Below are positions 40,467-48,442 of a DNA stretch of 64,000 nt, one piece after another. The notes below the pieces were generated by a model. It was given only the letters and a program-made list of their open reading frames with translations. It searched no databases and was not told where the DNA came from. The translations under genes and the position numbers were made by a program. The stretch comes from a virus: IMG/VR virus record IMGVR_UViG_3300047409_000726, positions 16,265 through 80,264 of that record; one strand, 5' to 3'. Position 1 is the first letter of the stretch. Every line of letters begins with the position of its first letter.

Positions 40467-40774
40467 GGCTTGGGCTTCGGTTTCGAGTTTTCGATGTCCT
40501 TAGCGGTGGGCGTCTCGAACGGTGTCGGCTCGTTGTCCCGTTGTTTGAGCATGACCTCGAGCACGAGCCCCGGCACGTACTGATTCAAGAGCTCCTCGAG
40601 CTTTCGGCGCGTCGCGTGTATGTCGACACGAGATTCGGCGAGTTGTTGGATCGATTCGTCTTGTTCGAGAAGAAGCGAGTACACCTCGACGAGCACCCTC
40701 TTGGGGATGAGCACCATCTCCGAGGAAAGCGTGCGCGGTCCTGGTGTTGTTGGACGAGAACCGGAGTCGCTCAT
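40463..40774 (-). CDS. Helical small protein (103 aa)
   Basis: LIPKRVLVEVYSLLLEQDES, then RRKLEELLNQYVPGLVLEV; Lys/Pro-rich end (ENSKPKPKP). Unknown. Last gene of the minus membrane-protein block. Confidence 0.62.
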   Translation of the reverse strand: MSDSGSRPTTPGPRTLSSEMVLIPKRVLVEVYSLLLEQDESIQQLAESRVDIHATRRKLEELLNQYVPGLVLEVMLKQRDNEPTPFETPTAKDIENSKPKPKP

Positions 40775-40777
40775 CGC

Positions 40778-41095
40778 TCATCTCCTGAATCTTGGCGGCG
40801 TGCTTTGGCCGTCAACGTAGGCTCGGAGCCGATCGTCTTCCTCTTTCCGGCGACGTTTTTTCTCTTCCTCGAATTGCTCGAGGATGTCCTTCCGCCGGTT
40901 TCTGATGTCGGTTTTTTCTTCCCACTCCTGAGGATCATCTTGTGGGCTGCGCTTCACCTCTGCCGCCCACCGGTCGATCCAGTCCTTGCGTTCGACTTCA
41001 ACGGCGCGGAGCTTTGCCCAAAGCGCGGTGATGATCGCGGCGACGGCGCTCCCTAGCGCGACTAGTGCTGCCCACGGTATGTTGACAGCGCTCAT
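40778..41095 (-). CDS. TM plus coiled-coil protein (105 aa)
   Basis: MSAVNIPWAALVALGSAVAA begins one transmembrane helix; then a long charged helix (ILEQFEEEKKRRRKEEDD). Start at 41095 or GTG 41104. Could be a spanin-like inner-membrane subunit or holin-associated protein; unproven. Confidence 0.62.
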   Translation of the reverse strand: MSAVNIPWAALVALGSAVAAIITALWAKLRAVEVERKDWIDRWAAEVKRSPQDDPQEWEEKTDIRNRRKDILEQFEEEKKRRRKEEDDRLRAYVDGQSTPPRFRR

Positions 41096-41151
41096 TTGTG
41101 CCACAAATTAGCACGTCTGCCCGAAATCTGCGCCGGCTACCCCATGAGGTA

Positions 41152-41904
41152 TCAGGTAGGTGCCGGTTCCGGCACTTTTGGCCGCGGTGCGTAATAGACG
41201 ATGAGCACGCCGCCCACGACGACCGCTGCGACAGTCGCAACGATGGCAACGGTGCGTGCTGTGCTCGGGATCGCTTTCGCCGCGTCGGTGAGTCCCTTGG
41301 CCGTCGCGTCCGCGATGTCTCGAGCTTCGCCGAGTAGTGAGCTCGCCGAGTAGCCGATGAGCTGTATGACGCCCTTCGTCGCGATGTAGGCGCCTTCGAT
41401 GCGAGCGCGAAGTTGTGCTTGCGCGCTGAATGACGGTACGTCCGGGAGTACGGGTGGGTTCAGGCGCCAAGACTTGTGAAGATCGAGGAGTTCCTTCGTG
41501 TAGATCCCACCGACGCGCATGACGGTGTTCTGGTGCGACTCGAGCATCGAAGCGGCGCCCGCGACGATGTCGGCGCTCGACTTGTCCTTCCAGGCGTTCC
41601 ATTGCGTCAAGATCCCACCGGGATCGGTAGGGCTCACACGTGCGCGAGAGAGTGAGAGCGTGACGCAGAACCCTGTTGGATCGTCCTTCACTGCTGCGGC
41701 CGTGAAGATCCCGGGTGGGCACTTCTGCGCTTCCGGTTGTCTCTCGAGAAGCTCGTTCAGGTCTCGCCAGAGCTCGAGATGCGCGCCGATGAACGGCTCC
41801 CACTCTTGACGGTACGCGAGCAAGTCTCCGACGTCGCCGAGCGCGAAGGGCGGCGCGCCGAACCCGACCACGCGGTGTGATCCGAAGAAGAGTGTTTCGT
41901 TCAT
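41152..41904 (-). CDS. Tail-anchored helical membrane protein (250 aa)
   Basis: ATG 41904 (ATGA overlap). Helical soluble body (DLLAYRQEWEPFIGAHLELW), then TARTVAIVATVAAVVVGGVL as a C-terminal transmembrane helix and the short end APRPKVPEPAPT. The architecture echoes the C-terminally anchored virion proteins, without the basic end. Confidence 0.67.
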   Translation of the reverse strand: MNETLFFGSHRVVGFGAPPFALGDVGDLLAYRQEWEPFIGAHLELWRDLNELLERQPEAQKCPPGIFTAAAVKDDPTGFCVTLSLSRARVSPTDPGGILTQWNAWKDKSSADIVAGAASMLESHQNTVMRVGGIYTKELLDLHKSWRLNPPVLPDVPSFSAQAQLRARIEGAYIATKGVIQLIGYSASSLLGEARDIADATAKGLTDAAKAIPSTARTVAIVATVAAVVVGGVLIVYYAPRPKVPEPAPT

Positions 41905-42164
41905 GGGAATGAAGCCGTTGTTACGGCGTAGGTTGGGTATGTAGGTTGCGGACTTGGATCTACAGGCTTGAATATGCCCGTTCCCGAGCGCTGACCGAGT
42001 ACGATGAAAACAGGTACCCCGATAGCGGCCCCCGTAACCGATCCGATCAGAGCCCCGCGTATGTGTTTGTTCTTTCCGGATGCCAGCGCACCAATCGTCG
42101 CTCCGACGACTAACCCAAGCGACGCGCCGCCCATCGCGTAAACCGAAGTCCAACGATCCGTCAT
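41901..42164 (-). CDS. Gly-zipper membrane protein ending in FP (87 aa)
   Basis: ATGA overlap. YAMGGASLGLVVGATIGALA and GALIGSVTGAAIGVPVFIVL are two Gly-rich helices; C-terminus TTASFP. The topology and FP ending match 55044-55286 (NPEFP) and 55283-55525 (NPRFP), suggesting a virion or assembly role. Confidence 0.65.
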   Translation of the reverse strand: MTDRWTSVYAMGGASLGLVVGATIGALASGKNKHIRGALIGSVTGAAIGVPVFIVLGQRSGTGIFKPVDPSPQPTYPTYAVTTASFP

Positions 42165-42343
42165 CGTCGACGCTTCCTTTTTCGTACGGCGCGAGCAGCT
42201 TCTTCTATGACCCAACCCGTCGCCGCGCTGATCACGCTGGTCGCGACTGCGAACACCCAAGGCGACGGAGCGCGAACGACCGGCGCCGCGACGGTCGGCT
42301 CGCCGAGCCCGGAGATGGCTCTTCCGTTGTGGTAGATCGTCAT
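42161..42343 (-). CDS. Small membrane protein with basic tail (60 aa)
   Basis: ATG 42343 (ATGA overlap). PSPWVFAVATSVISAATGWV forms the transmembrane helix, followed by AARAVRKRKRRR. Similar layout to the LSTG-TM-basic proteins but lacks the LSTG motif. Confidence 0.64.
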   Translation of the reverse strand: MTIYHNGRAISGLGEPTVAAPVVRAPSPWVFAVATSVISAATGWVIEEAARAVRKRKRRR

Positions 42344-42753
42344 TTGCCCCACGTTGCCAGCGTTGCCACAGTTCCGACGACGAGGCTCACGACCGTGAAC
42401 ACGCCGACTGCTTTATCGAGCTTGGTTGTCGTGGGCGGTGTGATCGTTCCGGCACCTTCGGGAGCGTCGTCCGGTAAGTAGATACCGCTCGTGCGGAAAC
42501 ATCCTTGCACGAAATTTCCTTGCGCGTCGCGGCTCCAAGCGCGCGGCTCGACACGAATGAGCGTCGTCACGCCGGGAAGCGGATAGCTTTCGGTGACGCC
42601 GAGCGGGATGTTCGTGTCGGCGGCGAGAGCGGCGGCTCGTTTTGAAAGTCCGTCAGGGATCGGACCCTCGGCGTCGGTCCACGATCTCCAGCCGTCAGGT
42701 GGCGCCACGTGCGAGCATTGCGCCGCGAGCTCGGGGCCAGCGCCAAATTGCAT
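42340..42753 (-). CDS. Tail-anchored protein (137 aa)
   Basis: Soluble beta-rich body (PLPGVTTLIRVEPRAWSRDA, GCFRTSGIYLPDD), then AVGVFTVVSLVVGTVATLAT as C-terminal helix. First gene of the minus membrane-protein block, divergent from 42839. Unknown. Confidence 0.65.
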   Translation of the reverse strand: MQFGAGPELAAQCSHVAPPDGWRSWTDAEGPIPDGLSKRAAALAADTNIPLGVTESYPLPGVTTLIRVEPRAWSRDAQGNFVQGCFRTSGIYLPDDAPEGAGTITPPTTTKLDKAVGVFTVVSLVVGTVATLATWGK

Positions 42754-42838
42754 CGCCCCTCAGTCTACGTGCGTCGTCTTGACACGTCTAGGCGGCTCGG
42801 TGCAGTATACCAAAAGTCTACCGAAAGGTGTCCCAACG
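42754..42838. promoter_or_regulatory. Divergent promoter region before the late operon
   Basis: 85 bp. Plus strand: consensus -35 TTGACA (42779-42784) and a TATACC 21 bp further on, a long spacer. Minus strand: the same segment reads TATACT, 5 of 6 of the -10 consensus. It is the only obvious start region for the long structural transcript other than 50083-50338, and is adjacent to the RHH gene that could autoregulate it. Confidence 0.4.
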
Positions 42839-43015
42839 GTGCACGTAGCGACGAAGACCAAGCGTGCGGTCGTCAAACTGACTCCTGAGCAATATCGAGC
42901 TATTGAGCAACGCGCAGCGCGGTGCGGGGTGCGCATGACGGCGTGGATGAGATCGATATTGCTACAGGCCGCAGCCGGCAAACGGATTCGAGAACCGAGT
43001 GGAGCGCTCATATGA
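42839..43015 (+). CDS. Ribbon-helix-helix-like regulator (58 aa)
   Basis: GTG 42839 with GAAAGGTGTCCC upstream. RAVVKLTPEQYRAIEQRAAR, then RMTAWMRSILLQAAAGKRI: the RHH/MobC-like pattern LT.EQY..IE.RA...G....W.R..L. First gene of the late operon; probable repressor or activator of the divergent promoter. Confidence 0.68.
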   Translation: MHVATKTKRAVVKLTPEQYRAIEQRAARCGVRMTAWMRSILLQAAAGKRIREPSGALI

Positions 43016-43620
43016 TCTGGCAAATCATCGGCATCATTTCGGTCATCGTCATAGGGCTTGCGTGGGCGCACGCCGAGCGCCGCGCTCGTCGAGCCGAGGC
43101 TCGAGTGCGTCAACTCACCGCACCGAAACCGAGTCCGGCTCAGGCGAAAATGATGGGTCTCGAGAGCCCCGGCGATCAGAAGGTACCGATCACGGTACGA
43201 GATTGGGATGCGCTGAAGCGCGCTCTTTGGCGTTCGAAGATCGTCCTCGAGATTGCCGAACGTCAGGCGAGCGTCATCCTCGAGCAGTGCTCGCACATGC
43301 CCCTCTGTCCTGGCAAGACGAGCGAAACCGAGCCGTGTTTCAAGGGCTGCGTCGATCGTGAGAAACGCTTGAGCGCGTGTGTCATTCTGGCTGCCGCAAG
43401 ACAATTGACCGCAGCCGTCAATGCCCGCAAGCCCCCGGACGGCCCGTACTACGCGCCGACCCGCGAGTATTTCAGCGAGACGTTGTCGGCCCTTGCGGCA
43501 GCGCAGGTGGAGATCGAGATCCTGCGGGCGGCCTTGCGAGGAGAGGGTGTTGACTCGCTAGACATCGCGCTTACATTGAACCCGCCATCGACGCCGGCAC
43601 AACTCGAGGAGCCCAAGTGA
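43012..43620 (+). CDS. N-terminally anchored protein (202 aa)
   Basis: ATGA overlap. WQIIGIISVIVIGLAWAHAE is one transmembrane helix, followed by a charged helix and a domain with six cysteines (EQCSHMPLCPGKTSETEPCF). Unknown, possibly a membrane-anchored scaffold. Confidence 0.65.
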   Translation: MIWQIIGIISVIVIGLAWAHAERRARRAEARVRQLTAPKPSPAQAKMMGLESPGDQKVPITVRDWDALKRALWRSKIVLEIAERQASVILEQCSHMPLCPGKTSETEPCFKGCVDREKRLSACVILAAARQLTAAVNARKPPDGPYYAPTREYFSETLSALAAAQVEIEILRAALRGEGVDSLDIALTLNPPSTPAQLEEPK

Positions 43621-44000
43621 AATTCATTCCCAGAAACGACCACATCGTCGGCCGCATGATGATCAAGCGGTCGGACTCGACGATCATTCTGAACGACGCA
43701 ACGAAGGTCACGAAGTACGTGTTCGTCGACGCCGTCGGTCCCGGCGCCGCAGAGAAGGGGATCAAGGTGGGCGACGTCGTGGTGATCACGAAGCTCATGA
43801 GCATCGTGCAAGACGCCGGGCGAGTTTACATTCCGTTCTGTGAAGAGAAAGACGTGGCGCTCTTCGCGACGGACGTGGACATCGAGAAAGATCTCTTGAT
43901 ACAAGTCCCGAGCGGTAGAGAGTTCGTTGCGTTCGATCACGACCAGGCGATGCAGTCGGTCGGCGTTGACCCGGCGGTGCGCGAAGATAAGGCGGCGTGA
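43617..44000 (+). CDS. GroES-like co-chaperonin (gp31/Cpn10-like)
   Basis: 127 aa, GTGA-type coupling. FIPRNDHIVGRMMIKRSDST, TIILNDATKVTKYVFVDAVG and GPGAAEKGIKVGDVVVITKL follow the Cpn10 barrel pattern (PLNDRV...GIIL...VVAVGPG...VKVGDVV). Phage co-chaperonins enlarge or retarget host GroEL for capsid folding, which suits its place just ahead of the structural genes. No GroEL gene is seen. Confidence 0.7.
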   Translation: MKFIPRNDHIVGRMMIKRSDSTIILNDATKVTKYVFVDAVGPGAAEKGIKVGDVVVITKLMSIVQDAGRVYIPFCEEKDVALFATDVDIEKDLLIQVPSGREFVAFDHDQAMQSVGVDPAVREDKAA

Positions 44001-44623
44001 TGCAAGGCAACCCCTTGCTGCGAGATGGTTGCGCGTGCCGCGCCCCGACGACGCGTACGCGCCGTAACCCGTTCTTGCGTTCGGGGCGTGTGCTCGGAGC
44101 TTCGCGTCGTGGGCGCTCCGTAGAGCCGGTCGAGCTCGAGGGGCGCGAGCCCGGTTCGTCGTGCAGACCGTTCCTCATCGTCCAAAAGGATCCGGAGCGG
44201 TTCGCGGCGTGCAACGCGCTCGCCGACGAGATCGGCGAGCTCAACGATCCGAAGAAGGTGTTCAGGTTTCTCGAGGGCTACTTGAGCAATTCGCCCAACG
44301 AGGTCTTCGGCGTTTTGACGCTCGACCTTCATGGGCGCATGAAGGGATACGCGGAAACAGGACGCGGTGAGGCGTCGAGCGTGATGGCGCCCGTGCTTCC
44401 TACGCTCCGAGCGGCAGTACTCGGCGGCGGAGAGGGCGCGATCATTTTCCACTGTCACCCTTCCGGGATCGAAGCCGAACCAAGCGGCGCGGACAAGGAC
44501 ACGACGAAGGCGTTCGCCGACGCATTCGAATCGATCAGCATGCCGCTCATCGATCACATCATCGTCGGGGGCGACGCTCGAAGGCGCAGCTACTACTCGT
44601 TCGCAGAGGACGGAAAGCTATAA
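44000..44623 (+). CDS. JAMM/RadC-like metalloprotease-fold protein
   Basis: 207 aa (GTG 43997 also possible). Basic, disordered N-terminus (about 45 aa), then a JAB/RadC-type domain: FGVLTLDLHGRMKGYAETGR, IIFHCHPSGIEAEPSGADKD (zinc motif HxHPSG...S..D), MPLIDHIIVGG. RadC-family proteins are mostly of unknown role. Between a GroES-like protein and the structural genes it could be a maturation protease in place of the usual prohead protease. Confidence 0.75.
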   Translation: MQGNPLLRDGCACRAPTTRTRRNPFLRSGRVLGASRRGRSVEPVELEGREPGSSCRPFLIVQKDPERFAACNALADEIGELNDPKKVFRFLEGYLSNSPNEVFGVLTLDLHGRMKGYAETGRGEASSVMAPVLPTLRAAVLGGGEGAIIFHCHPSGIEAEPSGADKDTTKAFADAFESISMPLIDHIIVGGDARRRSYYSFAEDGKL

Positions 44624-44627
44624 ACAG

Positions 44628-45095
44628 ATGGCACGAGAAGAGACGATTCAGCAGTACATCGATCGGTCGGTGCCGCCCGATCCGCAGTTCCCGCGCCTCA
44701 GTCGCGTAGGCTCCATTTCACCGGTCGGCAAAGCAGAAGTGGTGCAGTGGATTTTGCACCACGACCACCCGCTTTCGCCCGGGTTCGTTGTCATGCGCAT
44801 GTACCGCCGCCTCACCGGTATCAAGATCTACTCCGTGAGCACCAGCGGAGAGATGGGGCTCTTGAATTTTCTACCGATCGCTCAGGTGAGCCTCACCGAA
44901 GAGATCATGGGGCCGCCGATATTGCTCGCAGAGATCGCTGCCTGCGAGGCGGGCGAGGACGACAAGGAAGAGATCGACGACCCAGAAGAACCGGAAGGCG
45001 AAGACGATCCGGAAGACGGTGAAAAGGTCGATCGTCCAACACCCGCGCCTCAAGCCTCACCGCCCGCCACCTCGAACGGCCCGGCCGCATCCTGA
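44628..45095 (+). CDS. Phage protein with acidic Pro-rich tail (155 aa)
   Basis: Body: QQYIDRSVPPDPQFPRLSRV, VVQWILHHDHPLSPGFVVMR; acidic region PEEPEGEDDPEDGEKVD; Pro/Ala end. First gene of the presumed structural set. Unknown. Confidence 0.68.
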   Translation: MAREETIQQYIDRSVPPDPQFPRLSRVGSISPVGKAEVVQWILHHDHPLSPGFVVMRMYRRLTGIKIYSVSTSGEMGLLNFLPIAQVSLTEEIMGPPILLAEIAACEAGEDDKEEIDDPEEPEGEDDPEDGEKVDRPTPAPQASPPATSNGPAAS

Positions 45096-45101
45096 GTCGC
45101 G

Positions 45102-46718
45102 ATGACCACGAAGAAGAGAGAGGATCGCGAGGGGAGGAACGCGCTGAACGTTCCGGCGCAAGAGGACGAGGCGGACATCGTCGACGAGGTGCGTGCCGAA
45201 CAAGACGAAGAGACCGGTGAGCTCTCGGCAGACGCGGAACGAGTTCGCGAAGCAGGCGCGCTCGATCCTGCGAGTGTGCGTCAGAATCGCCACATAAATC
45301 GTGTCGCGGACAAGAAGCGCAAAGGCGAGAAGGTCTCGTTCGGCATCGACGATCCGATCGTGCTCTACGAAGCGCTCAACAAGGTGTGGCCTAACGACAA
45401 GGTGAACGTGCACGCACAGAATCTGGTTACCAGAGAGGTGCACATCATCCGAAGTCACCCTCGATCAGGCGCTGATCTCTACGAACTTCTGAGGGCGATT
45501 CACGGGCCGCGCGAAGCGCAAGAGTACAAAATCGAATTTCGGAGCGCGTCTCGTCAGGAGTATCTCGGCATTGCGCGCCTCACGATGCCCGACGCCAGGC
45601 CATCGGGGCAACAGGGGCAACCGTCGTACTACCAGCCGCCTCCTCAATACTCGCCGCAATCGCCAGCCGCGCAGGCGGCGCCTGTGCCTCAACCAACTCC
45701 GACGTTCGTTATGCCTCCCCCCGGAGGCGATCCGATGGCGATGGTTGGGCAGGTGTTCGACCTATTCCAACGCTTTCAGGCGCAGATGGCGCCGCAAGCC
45801 CAACCGCAGCAACACCCCAACGTGCCCAACGTGTTGCCGCCGCCGCCTCAGACATCCGATCCCGCGGCGATGATGAATTGGATGCAGCAGGCTTTCGGGA
45901 TTTTCCAGCAGATGCAATTGGCCGCCAGAGGTCAGCCGCAGCCGCAGGCGCAACCTCAGGCGGCGCCACCGAGCGGTGCTCCGATGGGCATGCCGCCGTT
46001 CCAACCGCCCCCGGGCACAACGTGGGTGTACGTACCGAATGCGGGATGGGTTGCGCAAGCGCTCGGCGTCGGTGTCGGCAGCAGTGGCGCCCCGCCGCAA
46101 CGAAGTCCGTTCCAGCGTCCGGCTTACTACCCGCAGGGCGATCCCAACGGCGGCGCCCCGCCGCAAGATCCTCGCTATCCACCGTACGGACAGCGCGTCG
46201 CGCCCGAGCGATCACCGATACAGGCGTTTCGAGAATCCGTTTCCATGATGCGCGACGCGCGCAACGTCGCCCAAGAGTTCAGTGACATCTTCGGTGGGGG
46301 CGGCGGGCCGGAACCTCCCGAAGTCGCCGAGGACGACGATGACAGCCCCATCAAGATCATCGAGACAGGGCACGGGAAACTCGCTGTCAACAGAAGCGAC
46401 GGCGCGCTTCGTTGGGCCGAGACGGGACTCATGCTCCTCCCCGACGTGTTCAAGTGGATAGGCGAGCAGCACGACAAGATTCAGACGGCGCAACGTCAAA
46501 AACAGCAGCCGGCGCCACCGAGACGAGTGTTGGCGCCTGGTTACGTCGAAGTCGATCAGAACTACGTACCGCCAAAAGGTTACGTCGCTGTGCCCATCGA
46601 AGCTACGCAAGACGAGCTGCCGGAGCCGCCCCCGAACGTGCCGCCTGCGATCGACGAACAAGAGGAAGAGCAGCAGCGCCCGGCTTGGGGCGCTCCGGTG
46701 ATTCCGCAGAACGGCTAA
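45102..46718 (+). CDS. Large Pro/Gln-rich protein, virion or assembly candidate (538 aa)
   Basis: Residues 1-80 acidic (EDEADIVDEVRAEQDEETGE). Residues about 80-165 are a folded alpha/beta region (FGIDDPIVLYEALNKVWPND, ADLYELLRAIHGPREAQEYK). Residues 165-385 are Pro/Gln/Met-rich low complexity. The C-terminal 150 residues contain HGKLAVNRSDGALRWAETGL, then a Pro-rich end. No ATPase or portal motif. The disordered core resembles those of 6412-7863 and 12228-12989. Confidence 0.7.
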   Translation: MTTKKREDREGRNALNVPAQEDEADIVDEVRAEQDEETGELSADAERVREAGALDPASVRQNRHINRVADKKRKGEKVSFGIDDPIVLYEALNKVWPNDKVNVHAQNLVTREVHIIRSHPRSGADLYELLRAIHGPREAQEYKIEFRSASRQEYLGIARLTMPDARPSGQQGQPSYYQPPPQYSPQSPAAQAAPVPQPTPTFVMPPPGGDPMAMVGQVFDLFQRFQAQMAPQAQPQQHPNVPNVLPPPPQTSDPAAMMNWMQQAFGIFQQMQLAARGQPQPQAQPQAAPPSGAPMGMPPFQPPPGTTWVYVPNAGWVAQALGVGVGSSGAPPQRSPFQRPAYYPQGDPNGGAPPQDPRYPPYGQRVAPERSPIQAFRESVSMMRDARNVAQEFSDIFGGGGGPEPPEVAEDDDDSPIKIIETGHGKLAVNRSDGALRWAETGLMLLPDVFKWIGEQHDKIQTAQRQKQQPAPPRRVLAPGYVEVDQNYVPPKGYVAVPIEATQDELPEPPPNVPPAIDEQEEEQQRPAWGAPVIPQNG

Positions 46719-46722
46719 GCGC

Positions 46723-46923
46723 GTGCGTTATCGTATCCTGATGAGCATCGAAGTTCGGGCGGCAGACGAGCGCCAAGCTCGAGAGCACGCGAAGAAACTC
46801 GGAGAGCTGCTCAAGTCGCCGCTCGTCAAAATGGCCGTCGAAGGAGAGGGCGTCGAGCTCGCAAACGGCGGAAGCCCCATCGTCTACCAGCCCAAAACAC
46901 CGTCGTTTTTCGGGCTTCCCTAG
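46723..46923 (+). CDS. Small protein (66 aa)
   Basis: GTG start. ILMSIEVRAADERQAREHAK suggests a ferredoxin-like alpha/beta unit; GGSPIVYQPKTPSFFGLP end. Unknown. 53 bp without a gene follow. Confidence 0.62.
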   Translation: MRYRILMSIEVRAADERQAREHAKKLGELLKSPLVKMAVEGEGVELANGGSPIVYQPKTPSFFGLP

Positions 46924-46976
46924 ACGAATACCGATCGTGCATCAGCCGCGACGCGAATTCGTGTAATCTTCTTGGT

Positions 46977-47627
46977 GTGCGCGTCATAGACCTCACTGGG
47001 CAACGGTTCGGGAGACTTCGCGTTCTCGGGCGAGTCGGTAGTCTACGAGGCGCGTTGTGGGAATGTTTATGCGATCCGGAATTTGGTGGTTGCGGCAACG
47101 TTACGCACGTTTGTTCCGGTGACCTTCGACGCAAACGTCCTGTGCGTTCGTGCGGTTGCAATAGAGGAGGGTACGGAAGATTTTCCGCCACTCATGGGCA
47201 TACGGTGGGAGAGCTTCGACTACACGGCGGATCTCCTGAGTATTGTTGTTGGCAATCGATGCTCCAACGGTGCAAAAACAAAAAAGCCCCAAGCTGGCGG
47301 CTGTACGGAGGGCGCGGTATTCGTGTTCACCAGGCTTGGATAGAAAGTTTTGAAGCGTTCTTGGAGTACATGGGCCCGAGACCGTCGATCGCATATTCTG
47401 TAGATCGGTTTCCGAACCAGAACGGAAACTACGAACCAGGGAACGTGAGATGGGCTACCGCGAAGCAGCAAGGGCGCAATACACGCTCTTGCAAACTAAC
47501 CGAAACGGACGCGGCTTTCGTTCGGCACTGGTGTGCTAGAGGATTCAGGGTCAAAGACATATCTGAAGCGTTCGGCGTTACCACGTCAACCATATCTGCG
47601 GTCAAATCTGGGAAAACTTGGGCATGA
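46977..47627 (+). CDS. HNH-type homing endonuclease-like protein
   Basis: 216 aa, GTG start. GQRFGRLRVLGRV and WECLCDPEFGGCGNVTHVCS are a NUMOD/AP2-like DNA-binding lead. YGGRGIRVHQAWIESFEAFL, YSVDRFPNQNGNYEPGNVRW and ATAKQQGRN are the nuclease core. A C-terminal HTH (VKDISEAFGVTTSTISAVKS) aids site choice. Free-standing mobile gene inserted into the structural operon; its stop overlaps the next ATG. Confidence 0.85.
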   Translation: MRVIDLTGQRFGRLRVLGRVGSLRGALWECLCDPEFGGCGNVTHVCSGDLRRKRPVRSCGCNRGGYGRFSATHGHTVGELRLHGGSPEYCCWQSMLQRCKNKKAPSWRLYGGRGIRVHQAWIESFEAFLEYMGPRPSIAYSVDRFPNQNGNYEPGNVRWATAKQQGRNTRSCKLTETDAAFVRHWCARGFRVKDISEAFGVTTSTISAVKSGKTWA

Positions 47628-48442
47628 AAACCCATACTGTTCAAGCAAATGAAACACCCGCGTCGATTGCAATTTTTTACGCCGGGTGCCCAAAATGTTC
47701 AGCGGATCTCATCAAATCGAATCCGCACAAAGAGTCGATCACGCACCCCAACGGGTACAAAACCTTCTCGTCGTTGTTAGCCGGAGAAAAACTGAACCTT
47801 CCGGAAAAATGGAGCAACGGAGAGTTAGATCGTCGTCCGCCGGTGTACTTCGCGGCATTGCCGTACCACGACGGCGTGACACCTTCGACGCTCGGTGATG
47901 CCGCGGCTGGTGTACTCGCCGACTACGCGACCATCGACGCGATCGTCGCTCAGATCGGTGCACTGCCGCAGATGAACGATCAGGAGTTCGCGACGACCGC
48001 GACGCTCCTCGGCAACATGATCGATCAAGCGGTCACGCAAGCTGGCTCGGTACCTCAAGCACAAGACGCTGGTGCCGCCGCAGAATGGGTGCGAGGACGC
48101 GCGCTCCAGATGGCAGGATCAATCATCAACAACGACACGGCTGCCGTCGCCGAAGCACGATCAGAGATCCAGAACGTGCTGCTCACCGGGCTGGACAATG
48201 CGCGCGGAGCGCTTCAAACGTACTACGCGCAGGTCACTCCGGCGCCTGCGCCAGCGCCGACACCGCATGCGGCGCCGCGTCCGTCGCCGCCGGATCTGCT
48301 TCCGACGCCAACGCCGCCGGCTCCTACGCCCGAACCTGGCCTCAGCACAGGCGATATGTTCGGGTACGGATTGCTCGTTGCGAGCGTCGCGGGCGGAACG
48401 ATCTACCTTGCCACTCGTCCGAGGCGTCGGAGACGTCGATGA
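47624..48442 (+). CDS. LysM-like virion protein with LSTG-TM-polyArg end
   Basis: 272 aa, ATG 47624 (ATGA overlap). Residues 1-65 look LysM-like (THTVQANETPASIAIFYAGC, LLAGEKLNLPEKW). Helical middle (residues about 90-195), Pro/Ala linker, then LSTGDMFGYGLLVASVAGGT, the transmembrane helix, and YLATRPRRRRRR at the C-terminus. First of four proteins with this terminal signal. Probably binds peptidoglycan while anchored in a membrane by its end. Confidence 0.75.
   Translation: MKTHTVQANETPASIAIFYAGCPKCSADLIKSNPHKESITHPNGYKTFSSLLAGEKLNLPEKWSNGELDRRPPVYFAALPYHDGVTPSTLGDAAAGVLADYATIDAIVAQIGALPQMNDQEFATTATLLGNMIDQAVTQAGSVPQAQDAGAAAEWVRGRALQMAGSIINNDTAAVAEARSEIQNVLLTGLDNARGALQTYYAQVTPAPAPAPTPHAAPRPSPPDLLPTPTPPAPTPEPGLSTGDMFGYGLLVASVAGGTIYLATRPRRRRRR

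Noticed and set aside
43997-44130. Cys/Arg-rich N-terminus of the JAMM protein as a separate zinc finger
   Set aside because: CxC spacing does not form a recognisable finger and it looks disordered.
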